The position numbers and the translations under genes were made by a program. This document shows positions 37,708-47,864 of a stretch of DNA of 64,000 bases, piece after piece. Within the stretch, counting starts at the first letter, position 1. The number at the start of each line of letters is the position of its first letter. The DNA comes from Pseudomonas beijingensis (GTDB taxonomy: Bacteria > Pseudomonadota > Gammaproteobacteria > Pseudomonadales > Pseudomonadaceae), in assembly GCF_030687295.1 (NCBI RefSeq), contig NZ_CP117425.1:3786001-3850000 (forward strand). Reading direction: 5' to 3'. A model generated the notes under the pieces. That model was not told the origin of the DNA. It did not search any database and worked only from the letters and a program-made list of their open reading frames with translations.

Positions 37708-38157
37708 ATGCAGATCGCCCGTTACAACGCCCGCTCCCAAGGCCCTCGCGGGCAGTTGGGTTTCACCCTGATCGAAATCATGGTCGTGGTAGTGATCCTC
37801 GGCATCCTGGCGGCGATGGTGGTGCCCAAGGTCCTCGACCGTCCCGACCAGGCGCGGGCAACGGCGGCGAAACAGGACATTGGCGGCCTGATGCAAGCCT
37901 TGAAGCTGTACCGCCTGGATCACGGCAGTTACCCGAGCATGAACCAGGGCCTCAAGGTGCTGGTGGAGAAACCGGCCGACGCGAAAAACGGCACCTGGCG
38001 CTCCTACCTCGAGCGCCTGCCCAACGACCCATGGGGCCGCCCCTACAACTACCTCAACCCCGGTGCCAACGGCGAAGTCGATATCTTTTCCCTGGGGGCC
38101 GACGGCCAGCCTGATGGCGACGGCGTGAATGCCGACATTGGCTCCTGGCAGTTGTAA
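37708..38157 (+). CDS. hxcT: Type II secretion major pseudopilin HxcT (GspG)
   Basis: A 149-residue major pseudopilin. The prepilin site GFTLIEIMVVVVILGILAAM (leader of about 18 residues) is followed by the GspG fold with ALKLYRLDHGSYPSMNQGLK, NDPWGRPYNYLNPG and the calcium-site region FSLGADGQPDGDGVNADIGS. The ATG at 37708 was preferred to an upstream TTG because it gives a normal leader. It is the first gene of the long hxcT-X-Y-Z-Q-R-S unit. Confidence 0.95.
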   Translation: MQIARYNARSQGPRGQLGFTLIEIMVVVVILGILAAMVVPKVLDRPDQARATAAKQDIGGLMQALKLYRLDHGSYPSMNQGLKVLVEKPADAKNGTWRSYLERLPNDPWGRPYNYLNPGANGEVDIFSLGADGQPDGDGVNADIGSWQL

Positions 38158-38165
38158 GGGCCGTG

Positions 38166-39151
38166 ATGCGAACGGATTCGCCCCTCGCGGCGAAGCAGCG
38201 CGGCATGGCGGTGATCAGTGCCTTGCTGATCGCCGCCGTGGTGGCGGTTATCGCCGGCGGCATGCTGACCCGCCAGACCCTGTTCACCCGCAGTCTGGAG
38301 GCCGAGCAGTTGCGCGTCCAAGGCACGGCGCGGTTGCAGGGTGGTTTGCAACTGAGTCGCCAGTTGCTCTGGGACGCCCGCCAGCGCGATCCACTGACGC
38401 GCTTCGGCCAACCCTGGGCGAAACCCATCGTGATGCCGGGCGCAGGCCAGGTCGACACGCCGTTCGAAGGCCAGTTGGAAGATGAGCAAGGCAAGTTCAA
38501 CCTGCGCAACCTTGTCGTCAATGAGCGCGTGGACGAGGAACAAGTGCGCGCCTTCGAACGCCTGTGCCAGCAGTGGCGTGGCTGCGACGGTCCGCACGCG
38601 CATCGTCGAAAGGGGTGGTCGAGGCCTATCCGCGCCTGTTGAATCCGCAGCGGCTGGATCAGGCGCCAAAGGCCAATACCTTCAACAGCGGCCGCGAAAC
38701 CTCGCCAGAGGCCGACAACACGCCGCTGGCCCCGACGCGCCCGATGCTGCGTACCTTGCAAGACCTGCGCAGCGTCAAGGGCGTCACCACGCGGTTACTG
38801 GACACACTGACGCCGTACGTGACGATCCTGCCGGCCAACACCTGGATCAATGGCAATACCGCCAGTGCCCCGGTGCTGGCCGCCTACGTGCCGGGGCTGT
38901 CGCTGCAACGGGCCGAGGCCCTGGTCAGGGAGCGCGACGGCGGCCACTGGTTTATCAACCGCGGGGATTTCGTCAATCGCCTGCGCATGCCGGAGCTGGA
39001 GACCGCCAGCGTCAAGGTCGGCATCACCAGTGACTGGTTCCGCCTGCGGGGCCAGGCGCGCAGCGGTCAGCGGCGGGTCGAACTGGACGCATTGCTGCAA
39101 CGCACCGAGGACCGTTTGCCCCAGGTGATCTGGTCAAGGGTGGGCGTATGA
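38166..39151 (+). CDS. hxcX: Type II secretion minor pseudopilin HxcX (GspK; two 1-base insertions)
   Basis: A GspK-type pseudopilin. The N-terminus QRGMAVISALLIAAVVAVIA has Gly before the cleaved Met and, as typical for GspK, no Glu at +5. A large helical domain follows (DEQGKFNLRNLVVN, then PANTWINGNTASAPVLAAYV). Two breaks occur: an extra C at 38567-38568 (expected ERLCSSGVAATVRTRIVER) and an extra G in 38612-38615 (expected ERVVEAYPRLL). Removing both restores about 327 residues, the usual size. The start ATG 38166 is next to an in-frame GTG 38163. The stop overlaps hxcY by 4 bp. Confidence 0.9.
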
Positions 39152-40329
39152 CGCGCTTGCGCATTGCCCTGGTGCCGCTGGGCAGCCTGGACCTCGACAG
39201 TGTGGTGGCGTTTGCTTGGCTGGATCGCCAGGGCCAGGTTCGCGAGCAAGGCCTTAGCAGCCTCCGGGCGTTGGGCCAGGGCGGCAAAAACCTTTCGGTG
39301 GAGTGTTTCCTTCATCCCCGCGACAGCCTGTTGACTCGCCTGGAGTTGCCGCTATTACCGGCGGCCAAGATCACCGCGGCGGTGACGTGCGCGGCCCAGG
39401 CCCTGATGCTCGGTGCCAGCGAACACATGCAGGTGGCCCACAGCCCGCGCGACGTTGATGGGCAGGTGCAGATCGCCTGGCTGGACCGTGAATCCCTCGC
39501 CAATCTCGGGCGGCTTGTGCACCAGGCCGGCATGAAGCTGCGCGGCCTCTATCCGGCGGCCTACGCCTTGCCGGTGCTGTCGGGGCCGGTGGCCTGTATC
39601 GAGGACGACCATCTGCTGGTGCGTCATGGCCTGCAGCGCGCCGTGGTGCAACCGTTGCAGGAGGAGGCGCTGGACGAGTGGCTGCTGGAAACGGGCGCCG
39701 GGTTGCACTGGGTCGGCGAGGCTGCGCCGCAACCTTCGATCAATACCTTGGCTGAAAGCCAACGCTGGACTGGCCCGGCGCCGGGCTGGGGCTTGCATGC
39801 CGGCCTTTCACGCAACGCCGTCGCACGCGGTGGCTGGGGCCGGGCGGCGGCGATCTGCGCGGTAGCGCTGGCGGTGTGGGTGGTCGGGCTGAACCTCTAC
39901 GCCGCCCGCGAAGCGGCCCAGGGCCAACGGCTCAAGGCGCAGATGAGCCAGCGGGTGAAACAGGCGTTTCCCGAGTTGCCGGTGATCCTCAACCCGCTGC
40001 AACAGGCACGCCAGCAGATCGCGGCGCGCCAGAGCGGTGCGGCGACCGACCCGGCCCAACGCTTTGCCAGCCTGGTGCAGCAAGCGGGCAGCGCCATGCC
40101 GTTCATGAGCGGCAATGTCCAGGCATTGGTGTTCGAGAACGGTGAATTGCGCCTGAGTGTCGTGGCCGAGGCGCAGAAAACCACCGCCGAAGAGGATTGG
40201 AAAATCCCCCTGGCCCAGGCCGGCATCGACGTCGCCGCCATCGACCAGGGCTGGCGCCTGCGGGTGGCCCCGGCCGGCCAGGGTACCCAGGATTCCTCCG
40301 ACGAAACCCCGGACGCCGACGATGAATAA
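39148..40329 (+). CDS. hxcY: Type II secretion protein HxcY (GspL)
   Basis: A 393-residue bitopic protein. The N-terminal cytoplasmic actin-like domain (about residues 1-225) contacts the GspE ATPase. A transmembrane helix follows (AAAICAVALAVWVVGLNLY, about 233-251), then a periplasmic ferredoxin-like domain (AQRFASLVQQAGSAMPFMSG to DWKIPLAQAGIDVAAIDQGW). It recruits the ATPase to the inner-membrane platform. It overlaps hxcX by 4 bp and hxcZ by 8 bp. Confidence 0.92.
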   Translation: MTRLRIALVPLGSLDLDSVVAFAWLDRQGQVREQGLSSLRALGQGGKNLSVECFLHPRDSLLTRLELPLLPAAKITAAVTCAAQALMLGASEHMQVAHSPRDVDGQVQIAWLDRESLANLGRLVHQAGMKLRGLYPAAYALPVLSGPVACIEDDHLLVRHGLQRAVVQPLQEEALDEWLLETGAGLHWVGEAAPQPSINTLAESQRWTGPAPGWGLHAGLSRNAVARGGWGRAAAICAVALAVWVVGLNLYAAREAAQGQRLKAQMSQRVKQAFPELPVILNPLQQARQQIAARQSGAATDPAQRFASLVQQAGSAMPFMSGNVQALVFENGELRLSVVAEAQKTTAEEDWKIPLAQAGIDVAAIDQGWRLRVAPAGQGTQDSSDETPDADDE

Positions 40330-40897
40330 GCACTCCCTGTCCCTGGCATGGGTCCGTTGGCAAACTTTTCGTACGCGTTTGCGCACGTTCTGGCAGGGGC
40401 TTGCCGTGCGCGAGCAAGCTGCTGTGGCCCTGGCTGCGTTGGTGTTGGGCGGCTGTCTGGTCTGGCTCGCGTTGATTGAGCCACCGCTCAAGACCATCGC
40501 CTACTGGCAAGCGGAAACCCCGAAGCTACGGTCGCAAACCGAAGCCCTTGAAGTGCTGTTGCGTGACGTCGCCGGGCCAGCCCAAGACCAGCCCCTCGAA
40601 GCCGCCCTGCGCCAGAGCCTGGACGCCAGCGGCTTGAGCCAGCACTACCAATTGCAAGCACCCGGCACCGAGTTCCCCGATGCCTGGCAGCTCACGTTCG
40701 ACCAGGCCCCGGCGGAGGCAGTGATCAGCTGGCTGCTGGGCAACCCACGGCAGTTCTCCCTGGAAGTGATCGAGGCCCGTTTGCAGCGCACCGCCCTTGC
40801 CAATCCCGATAATCACGACAACCTCGACAACAGCGCCGGCACACTGTCCGGAACCGTTCGCATGGATCAGGCGCAAAGCGCTAAGGAAGCTTCATGA
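40322..40897 (+). CDS. hxcZ: Type II secretion protein HxcZ (GspM)
   Basis: A 191-residue protein with a short basic cytoplasmic N-terminus, one transmembrane helix (AAVALAALVLGGCLVWLALI) and a periplasmic GspM domain that pairs with GspL. The ATG at 40322 overlaps the hxcY stop by 8 bp and gives the right topology; the frame is open upstream only because of the GC bias. The stop overlaps the hxcQ start by 4 bp. Confidence 0.9.
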   Translation: MNKHSLSLAWVRWQTFRTRLRTFWQGLAVREQAAVALAALVLGGCLVWLALIEPPLKTIAYWQAETPKLRSQTEALEVLLRDVAGPAQDQPLEAALRQSLDASGLSQHYQLQAPGTEFPDAWQLTFDQAPAEAVISWLLGNPRQFSLEVIEARLQRTALANPDNHDNLDNSAGTLSGTVRMDQAQSAKEAS

Positions 40898-43251
40898 AAG
40901 GGGCCCGATACCCACGTCATTGGCGCAAGGCCGCGCCGCTGTTGTTGCTGGCGTTGAGTGCCTGCAACAGCACGCCGCCCGCGTCGCAGCCGCCGTTGCT
41001 GGTGGACAGCGAGCTGGGTGTTCCGTTGGGAAGTACCCAGCGTAGCGGCGATGCATTGCTCGATCGCCAGCGGGCCCAGGACCTGCGTGAACGCAAGCCC
41101 GCGGTGCGGCATCAGGTCGACCTCACCGCCCGTGCCCGAGAACCCCGCAGCAATGTGCCGGCGCGCACGCCCCTGGGGGATCAACCGGTGACGCTGAATT
41201 TCGTCGAGGCGGATATCCAGGCGGTGGTGCGGGCCTTGTCCCGTTCCACCGGCCAACAATTCCTGGTGGACCCGCGGGTCAAGGGCAACCTGACGCTGGT
41301 TTCCGAAGGCCAGGTCCCGGCTCACCAGGCCTACGACATGTTGCTGGCCGCCCTGCGCATGCAAGGCTTCAGCGTGGTGGACGTAGGCGGCGTGGCCCAG
41401 GTGGTGCCGGAGGCCGATGCCAAGCTGCTGGGAGGGCCGATCTACAGCGCCGACAAACCGGCCGGCAACGGCATGCTGACACGCACCTTCCGCCTGCAAT
41501 ACGAAAACGCGGTGAACCTGATCCCGGTGCTGCGCCCGATCGTTTCGCCAAACAATCCGATCAACGCCTACCCGGGCAACAACACCATTGTCGTCACCGA
41601 TTACGCCGAGAACCTGTCACGGGTGGCGCAGCTCATCGAAGGCATCGACACCCCCAGCGCCATCGACACCGATGTGGTGCCGATCCACAACGGCATCGCT
41701 GTCGACATCGCGCAGATGGTTTCCGACCTGCTGGAAACCCAGGGCGGCGACCAGACCCAGAAAATCAACGTGATCGGCGACCCGCGCTCCAATTCCATCA
41801 TCATCCGCGCCGGCAGCCCCGAGCGCACGGAGCTGGCGCGCAACCTGATCTACAAGCTCGACAACGCCCAGAACAACCCGAGCAACCTGCACGTGGTATA
41901 CCTGCGCAATGCCCAGGCCGGCAAACTGGCCCAGGCCCTGCGCGGCTTGCTCACCGGGGAAAGCGAAGGCGAGGGCAACGACACCTCGCGCTCGGTACTC
42001 AGTGGCATGGGTGGCAGCACCAATGGCCAGAGCGGGCAGGGCAGCAGTGGCGATGGCAGCAGCACCACCAGCGGCAGTGCGTCGACCACCAGCAACGGCT
42101 ACGCCCAGGGCAGCAACGGGACCACCTCCGCTTCGACGAAAAACGAACAGAACACCGCGTTCAGTGCCGGCGGTGTGACCATCCAGGCCGACGCCACCAC
42201 CAACACCTTGCTGATCTCCGCGCCGGACCCGCTGTACCGCAACCTGCGGGAAGTCATCGACTTGCTGGACCAGCGTCGCGCCCAAGTGGTGATCGAGAGC
42301 TTGATCGTCGAGGTCGGCGAGGACGACGCCAGCGAGTTCGGCGTGCAATGGCAGAGCGGCAACCTGGGCGGCAGCGGTGTAATCGGTGGGGTCAACCTCG
42401 GTGGCAGCGGGCTCAATCTCAATGGCAAGACCAGCATCGACGTGCTGCCCCAAGGCCTGAACCTGGGCGTGGTCAACGGCACCGTGGACATTCCCGGCAT
42501 TGGCAAGATCCTCGACCTCAAGGTCCTGGCCCGGGCGTTGAAGAGCAAGGGCGGCACCAATGTGTTGTCAACGCCGAACCTGCTGACCCTGGACAACGAA
42601 GCGGCGAGCATTTTTGTCGGCCAGACCATTCCCTTCGTCAGCGGCAGCTACGTCACCGGCGGCGGTGGCACCAGCAACAACCCGTTCCAGACCGTGACCC
42701 GCGAGGAGGTGGGCTTGAAGCTCAATGTCCGGCCGCAGATTTCCGAAGGGGGGACGGTCAAGCTCGATATCTATCAGGAAGTCAGCAGCGTCGACAATCG
42801 CGCTTCGAGCACCACGGGGATCGTCACCAACAAACGCGCCATCGACACCAGCATCCTGTTGGACGACGGGCAGATCATGGTCCTTGGCGGGCTGCTGCAG
42901 GATGGCTACAGCCAGAGCAACGACGCGGTGCCGTGGTTGTCGACGATCCCTGGAATTGGGGCGCTGTTTCGCAACGAGCGGCGACAGATCTCCAAGACCA
43001 ACCTGATGGTGTTCCTGCGGCCCTACATCATCCGCGACACGGCGGCGGGACGCGGCATCACCCTCAACCGCTACGACTTCATGCGCCGCGCCCAAGGCCT
43101 GCTGCAACCGGATCGCAGCTGGGCGATGCCGGACATGCAAGCCCCGCAACTGCCAGCCTCGGCCCGGGCAATTCCGGGGGCGGCGCCCGTGAGCCTGCAA
43201 ACGCCCAGGGCGGCGATCAAGGCAGTGCCGGTCGAAGGAGGCGCTCGCTGA
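40894..43251 (+). CDS. hxcQ: Type II secretion liposecretin HxcQ (GspD)
   Basis: A 785-residue outer-membrane secretin. The signal peptide ends in a lipobox (PLLLLALSAC, Cys at about 28), so it is a lipoprotein that can reach the outer membrane without a pilotin, as shown for P. aeruginosa HxcQ. N0 (VTLNFVEADIQAVVRALSRS) and N1-N3 domains follow. The N3 region has a Ser/Gly/Thr-rich insertion (about residues 370-420, GMGGSTNGQSGQGSSGDGSS), and then comes the secretin core with VLSTPNLLTLDNEAASIFVG, VGLKLNVRPQISEGG and MVLGGLLQDG. The stop TGA is immediately followed by ATGAACACCC, which looks like the old hxcR start. Confidence 0.95.
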   Translation: MKGARYPRHWRKAAPLLLLALSACNSTPPASQPPLLVDSELGVPLGSTQRSGDALLDRQRAQDLRERKPAVRHQVDLTARAREPRSNVPARTPLGDQPVTLNFVEADIQAVVRALSRSTGQQFLVDPRVKGNLTLVSEGQVPAHQAYDMLLAALRMQGFSVVDVGGVAQVVPEADAKLLGGPIYSADKPAGNGMLTRTFRLQYENAVNLIPVLRPIVSPNNPINAYPGNNTIVVTDYAENLSRVAQLIEGIDTPSAIDTDVVPIHNGIAVDIAQMVSDLLETQGGDQTQKINVIGDPRSNSIIIRAGSPERTELARNLIYKLDNAQNNPSNLHVVYLRNAQAGKLAQALRGLLTGESEGEGNDTSRSVLSGMGGSTNGQSGQGSSGDGSSTTSGSASTTSNGYAQGSNGTTSASTKNEQNTAFSAGGVTIQADATTNTLLISAPDPLYRNLREVIDLLDQRRAQVVIESLIVEVGEDDASEFGVQWQSGNLGGSGVIGGVNLGGSGLNLNGKTSIDVLPQGLNLGVVNGTVDIPGIGKILDLKVLARALKSKGGTNVLSTPNLLTLDNEAASIFVGQTIPFVSGSYVTGGGGTSNNPFQTVTREEVGLKLNVRPQISEGGTVKLDIYQEVSSVDNRASSTTGIVTNKRAIDTSILLDDGQIMVLGGLLQDGYSQSNDAVPWLSTIPGIGALFRNERRQISKTNLMVFLRPYIIRDTAAGRGITLNRYDFMRRAQGLLQPDRSWAMPDMQAPQLPASARAIPGAAPVSLQTPRAAIKAVPVEGGAR

Positions 43252-43308
43252 TGAACACCCAACCTATGGGAGTTCGCGGTATGCACAATACTGAGGTCAC
43301 CCCAAGAC

Positions 43309-43400
43309 ACTGTGGGAGCGAGCTTGCTCGCGATGACGGCAGTTCGCTCAACATCATTGCAACTGACCCACCGCTATCGCGAGCAAGCTCGCTCCCACAG
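43309..43400. repeat. REP pair inserted between hxcQ and hxcR
   Basis: CTGTGGGAGCGAGCTTGCTC and GAGCAAGCTCGCTCCCACAG are the outer arms. The 184-bp stretch 43252-43435 that carries the REP pair is framed by two copies of ATGAACACCC (43251-43260 and 43436-43445). The element splits an otherwise overlapping operon. Confidence 0.9.
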
Positions 43401-43435
43401 GGGACATGTGTGTTTCTTGGACCTGAGGTGCCGGC

Positions 43436-44854
43436 ATGAACACCCTCCCATACGCCTGGGCCAAGGCCCAACGCCTGGTGCTGCGCCAGTCCGACGAAGG
43501 CACGGTGTTGATGGTGTGTCCCTCCACGCCGGGCTGGTCCATCAGTGAAGTGCGCCGCCAGTTCGGCGAGGTACGCCTGGAGCGGGTGCGTGACGAGGAA
43601 CTCGACGGGTTGCTCAACACGGCCTACGCCGACACCGGCAGCGCCGCCGCCGTGGTGGGCGCGGCGGAAAACGAGGTGGACCTCGACCGGTTGATGCAGG
43701 ACATCCCCGAGATCACCGACCTGCTGGACACCCAGGACGGCGCGCCGGTGATCCGCATGATCAACGCCTTGCTGACCCAGGCCGCCCGGGACGAGGCCAG
43801 CGACATTCACATCGAGCCCTACGAAAGCCATTCGGTGGTGCGCTACCGGGTCGACGGGACCCTGCGCGACGTGGTTTCGCCACGCAAGGCCCTGCACGGC
43901 GCGCTGGTGTCGCGGATCAAGATCATGGCCCAACTCGACATCGCCGAAAAACGCCTGCCCCAGGACGGGCGCATCGCCTTGCGCGTGGCCGGCCGGCCCA
44001 TCGATATCCGCGTCTCGACGGTGCCCACCGGCCATGGCGAACGGGTGGTGATGCGGTTGCTGGACAAGCAAGCCGGACGCCTGCAACTGGAAACGTTGGG
44101 GATGGACCCGGACGTGCTGGGCAAGCTCGATCACCTGATCCGTCAGCCCCACGGCATCGTGCTGGTCACCGGCCCCACCGGCAGTGGCAAGACCACCAGC
44201 CTCTACGCCGCCCTGGCCCGGCTGGACGCTAGTGTGCACAACATTCTCACTGTCGAAGATCCGGTGGAATACGACTTGCCGGGCATCAGCCAGATCCAGG
44301 TCAACGCCAAGATCGACATGACCTTCGCCCTGGCCTTGCGGGCGATTCTGCGTCAGGACCCGGACATCATCATGATCGGTGAAATCCGCGACCTGGAGAC
44401 CGCACAAATCGCCGTGCAGGCGTCCCTTACCGGTCACTTGGTGTTGGCCACGCTGCACACCAACGACGCGGTGTCGGCCATCAACCGTCTGATCGACATG
44501 GGCGTCGAGCCGTTCCTGCTGGCCTCGTCGATGCTCGGCGTGCTCGCCCAGCGTCTGGTGCGCAGGCTGTGCCCGCATTGCAAGCAACCTGATCCGGCCA
44601 CGCCCGGCACCTGGCGCCCGGTGGGTTGCCCGACCTGCAACCAGACCGGCTACAGCGGCCGCACCGGTATCCATGAACTGTTCTGCATCGACGATGACAT
44701 CCGCACGCTCATCCACCAAGGGGCAGGGGAGCAGGCACTGCGCGTCGCCGCCCGTCAGGCGGGGATGTTCAGCATGCGCGAGGATGGCGAGCGCTGGGTG
44801 CGCAGTGGCACCACGGCCCCTGAAGAAATCCTGCGCGTGACACGGGACGCCTGA
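43436..44854 (+). CDS. hxcR: Type II secretion ATPase HxcR (GspE)
   Basis: A 472-residue secretion ATPase. Walker A is GPTGSGKTTSLYAALA, the Asp box DPVEYDLPGISQIQVNAKI, Walker B DPDIIMIGEIRDLETAQIAV and the His box GHLVLATLHTNDA. A C-terminal tetracysteine zinc motif has CPHC and CPTC separated by about 18 residues. The N-terminal GspE domain is short, as in Hxc systems. It powers pseudopilus assembly at the inner membrane. The start is separated from hxcQ by a REP insertion, and the stop overlaps the hxcS start. Confidence 0.96.
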   Translation: MNTLPYAWAKAQRLVLRQSDEGTVLMVCPSTPGWSISEVRRQFGEVRLERVRDEELDGLLNTAYADTGSAAAVVGAAENEVDLDRLMQDIPEITDLLDTQDGAPVIRMINALLTQAARDEASDIHIEPYESHSVVRYRVDGTLRDVVSPRKALHGALVSRIKIMAQLDIAEKRLPQDGRIALRVAGRPIDIRVSTVPTGHGERVVMRLLDKQAGRLQLETLGMDPDVLGKLDHLIRQPHGIVLVTGPTGSGKTTSLYAALARLDASVHNILTVEDPVEYDLPGISQIQVNAKIDMTFALALRAILRQDPDIIMIGEIRDLETAQIAVQASLTGHLVLATLHTNDAVSAINRLIDMGVEPFLLASSMLGVLAQRLVRRLCPHCKQPDPATPGTWRPVGCPTCNQTGYSGRTGIHELFCIDDDIRTLIHQGAGEQALRVAARQAGMFSMREDGERWVRSGTTAPEEILRVTRDA

Positions 44855-46063
44855 TGAATCGCTACCGTTTTGAAGCGGCCGACGCCACCGGCAAGATCGA
44901 GATCGGGCACCTGGAAGCCGACAGCCAGGGTGCCGCCTTCAACCTGTTGCGCAGTCGCGGGCTGACGGCATTGCAGGTGCAGATCGAGCGCAACACGACA
45001 TCGGCCAACGGCGGTGGCTTGTTCAGCGCCAAGCTCTCGGACAACGACCTGGCCTGGGCCACCCGGCAACTGGCGAGCCTGCTGGGCGCCAGCCTGCCGC
45101 TGGAAGCCGCGTTGAGCGCCACGGTGGAGCAGGCCGAGCGCAAGCACATCGCCCAGACCCTCAGCGCAGTGCGCGCCGATGTGCGCAGCGGCATGCGCCT
45201 GGCCGAAGCCCTGGCGGCACGGCCCCGGGACTTTCCGGAAATCTATCGGGCGTTGATTGCCGCCGGTGAAGAGTCCGGCGACTTGGCCCAGGTGATGGAG
45301 CGGCTGGCGGACTACATCGAGGAACGTAACAACCTGCGGGGCAAGATTCTCACGGCGTTCATCTATCCCGGGGTGGTGGGACTGGTGTCGGTCGCCATTG
45401 TGATTTTCCTCCTCAGCTACGTGGTACCGCAGGTGGTCAGCGCGTTCTCCCAGGCCCGGCAAGACCTGCCCGGGCTGACCGTGGCGATGCTCACCGCCAG
45501 TGACTTCATCCGCGCCTGGGGCTGGTTGTGTTTTGGCGTGCTGGCTGGTGGGTTCTGGGGTTGGCGGATGTATTTGCGCAACCCGGCGGCGCGCTTGAAC
45601 TGGCATGCGCGGGTGCTGCGCCTGCCGCTGATCGGCCGTTTCGTTCTGGGCCTCAACACCGCGCGCTTTGCGACCCTGGCGATCCTCGGCGGCGCCGGGG
45701 TGCCGTTGCTGCGGGCCCTTGAGGCGGCGCGCCAGACGCTGTCCAACGACCGCCTGAGCCTGAGCGTCAGCGAGGCCACGGCCAAAGTCCGGGAAGGGGT
45801 CAACCTGGCGGCGGCGCTGCGGGTTGAAAAAGTCTTCCCGCCGGTGCTGATCCAACCTGATCGCCAGCGGCGAGAAAACCGGCTGCCTGCCGCCGATGCT
45901 CGAACGCGCCGCGCAAACCCTGTCCCGCGACATCGAACGCCGCGCCATGGGCATGACCGCGTTGCTTGAGCCGCTAATGATCGTGGTCATGGGGGGCGTG
46001 GTGCTGGTGATCGTCATGGCCGTGCTGCTGCCGATCATCGAGATCAATCAGTTGGTCCAGTAA
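44854..46063 (+). CDS. hxcS: Type II secretion platform protein HxcS (GspF; 1-base insertion near the C-terminus)
   Basis: The inner-membrane platform protein with two GspF repeats: LAWATRQLASLLGASLPLEA in the first and LNTARFATLAILGGAGVPLL in the second. Transmembrane helices include VGLVSVAIVIFLLSYVVPQV and, in the restored frame, PLMIVVMGGVVLVIVMAVLL. An extra C at 45856-45857 shifts the frame after PPVLIQ; removing it gives LIASGEKTGCLPPMLERAAQ and ends INQLVQ at 46063, about 402 residues, the family length. Unrepaired translation stops at 45969 without the last helices. It is the last gene of the hxcT-S unit. Confidence 0.93.
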
Positions 46064-46110
46064 ACCGAGCATTTTCTGGTTACCACCACTCTTGCGGCAA
46101 GCACAGCCCC

Positions 46111-46243
46111 TGTGGCGAGGGAGCTTGCTCCCGCTGGGCTGCGCAGCAGCCCCAAAACCTGACACCCCAGTACATCGGGCAGATCGCAATCAACCTGTTT
46201 GGGGTCGCTTCGCAACCCAGCGGGAGCAAGCTCCCTCGCCACA
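46111..46243. repeat. REP pair after hxcS
   Basis: TGTGGCGAGGGAGCTTGCTC and GAGCAAGCTCCCTCGCCACA arms, the same sub-type as at 5717-5808, lie about 50 bp downstream of the hxcS stop. Confidence 0.88.
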
Positions 46244-46606
46244 AAAGCTGCGAATATTTTTGCACTGCCACAACACCTCCCGAGCCCCGTCCGCGCCAAA
46301 CTCGGGTTCCTCGTTCTGTCATGTTTGCGCGCCGCACGACCGCCTGCCGTCGGCTTCCCTGACAACCCTTGTCGTATCCCCGCAAAACCAGCACGGACCC
46401 TCAACCCAGAGCGCTCGAACACCCGAGGAAAAAACTCGAAAAACAGCCCTCAGCTCCCGAGGTTTTTTCCTTTATCTGTCACCGGAAGCTGCGAATTTCT
46501 AACCCATGGCCTCACCTCATCGCCATCGGCACAGGACCGAGCGCCATGACGGCAAGCATGCGTCACCCAACCTACGTACGAACACGACGATGAAAGGAGA
46601 TTCTTC
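46244..46606. promoter_or_regulatory. Promoter region of the DING gene (no gene seen)
   Basis: The interval is 363 bp without a convincing coding region. Single Pho half-sites CTGTCAT (46316-46322) and CTGTCAC (46476-46482) occur without a clear second half. An inverted repeat GGAAAAAAC (46427-46435) / GTTTTTTCC (46462-46470) encloses CCTCAGCTCCCGAGG and a T-run, which may be a terminator for the hxc operon. An AAGGAG ribosome site precedes 46607. Confidence 0.45.
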
Positions 46607-47777
46607 ATGTTTAAGCGCAACGTTCTCGCGGTATCCCTGACCCTCGCCGGCCTCTGCGCCGCTCAGGCCGCCATGGCTGATGTCAATGGCGGTGGTGCTA
46701 CCTTGCCTCAGCCGCTGTACCAGACTTCCGGTGTACTGACTGCCGGTTTCGCCCCCTACATCGGCGTAGGCAGCGGTGCTGGCAAGGCCGCTTTCCTGAA
46801 CAACGATTACACCCGTTTCGTACCTGGTGACACCAGCAAGAACGTGCACTGGGGCGGGCAGCGATTCGAAGCTCACTCCGGCTGAATTGACCAGCTACTC
46901 CACCAACCACGCCGCCTGGGGTCCATTGATCCAAGTGCCTTCGGTCGCCACTTCGGTTGCCATTCCTTTCAACAAGACCGGCACTGCCAACGTTAACCTG
47001 AGCGTCAACGAGTTGTGTGGCGTGTTCTCCGGCCGCCTGACCGACTGGAGCCAGATCACCGGTTCGGGCCGTACCGGCACGATCACCGTGGTTTACCGTG
47101 CAGAAAGCAGCGGCACCACCGAGCTTTTCACCCGCTTCCTGAAGGCGAAGTGCGCTGAAACCGGCACCTTCGAGATCACCACCAACTTCGCTTCCAGCTA
47201 CAGCGGCGGCCTGCCAGCTGGCGCCGTTTCCGCCACTGGTAGCCAGGCTGTGATGAACGCGTTGAACGCTGCCCAAGGTCGCATCACTTATATGAGCCCG
47301 GATTACGCCGCTACCACCCTGGCCGGTCTGGACGACGCCACCAAGGTTGCTCGTGTTGGCGGTGTATCCCCAGCTCCAGCCAACGTATCGGCCGCTATCG
47401 CTCTTGTTCCGGTACCTACTGCCGCCAACCGCGCCAACCCGAACGCCTGGGTGCCGGTGTTCGCCGCTACCACCAACCCTAACGATCCAAGTGTCGTGGC
47501 TTACCCAACCAGCGGCTATCCGATCCTGGGCTTCACCAACGTGATCTTCAGCCAGTGCTACGCCAACGCCGCCCAAAGCACTCAGGTGCGTGATTTCTTC
47601 ACCCGCCACTACGGTGCAGTCGCTGCCAACAACAACGATGCCGCCATCACTGCCAACCGCTTCGTGCCGCTGCCAACGACCTGGAAAAACGCCATTCGTG
47701 GCAGCTTCCTGACCAGTACCAGCGCTCAAAGCATCGGCAACACCAACGTTTGCAATGGCATCGGTCGTCCGCTGTAA
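46607..47777 (+). CDS. DING-family exoprotein (LapA/phosphate-binding type; 1-base insertion)
   Basis: A secreted protein with a signal peptide (VSLTLAGLCAAQAAMA). The mature N-terminus DVNGGGATLPQPLYQTSGVL is the hallmark of DING proteins (D-I/V-NGGGATLP), which bind phosphate through a PstS-like fold and in pseudomonads can have phosphatase activity. The phosphate loop AESSGTTELFTRFL is present. The frame breaks at the G-run 46851-46854 (expected KNVHWAGSDSKLTPAE); removing one G gives 389 residues. Directly behind hxcS, it occupies the position of lapA, the Hxc substrate of P. aeruginosa, so it is probably exported by Hxc during phosphate starvation. A strong terminator follows. Confidence 0.92.
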
Positions 47778-47804
47778 CGCCACGCCTGAGCAACACGAAG
47801 TATG

Positions 47805-47838
47805 AATCAGCAACGACGTAAGTCGTTGCTGATTTTTT
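47805..47838 (+). terminator. Rho-independent terminator of the DING gene
   Basis: A 12-bp perfect stem ATCAGCAACGAC / GTCGTTGCTGAT with loop GTAA is followed by T6, starting 28 bp after the stop codon. Confidence 0.96.
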
Positions 47839-47864
47839 GCGTATCAACCGTACAACACAGCCAC

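Noticed and set aside
46316..46482. Pho box upstream of the DING gene
   Set aside because: Only single half-sites (CTGTCAT, CTGTCAC) were found; the positions 11 bp away do not match the second half.
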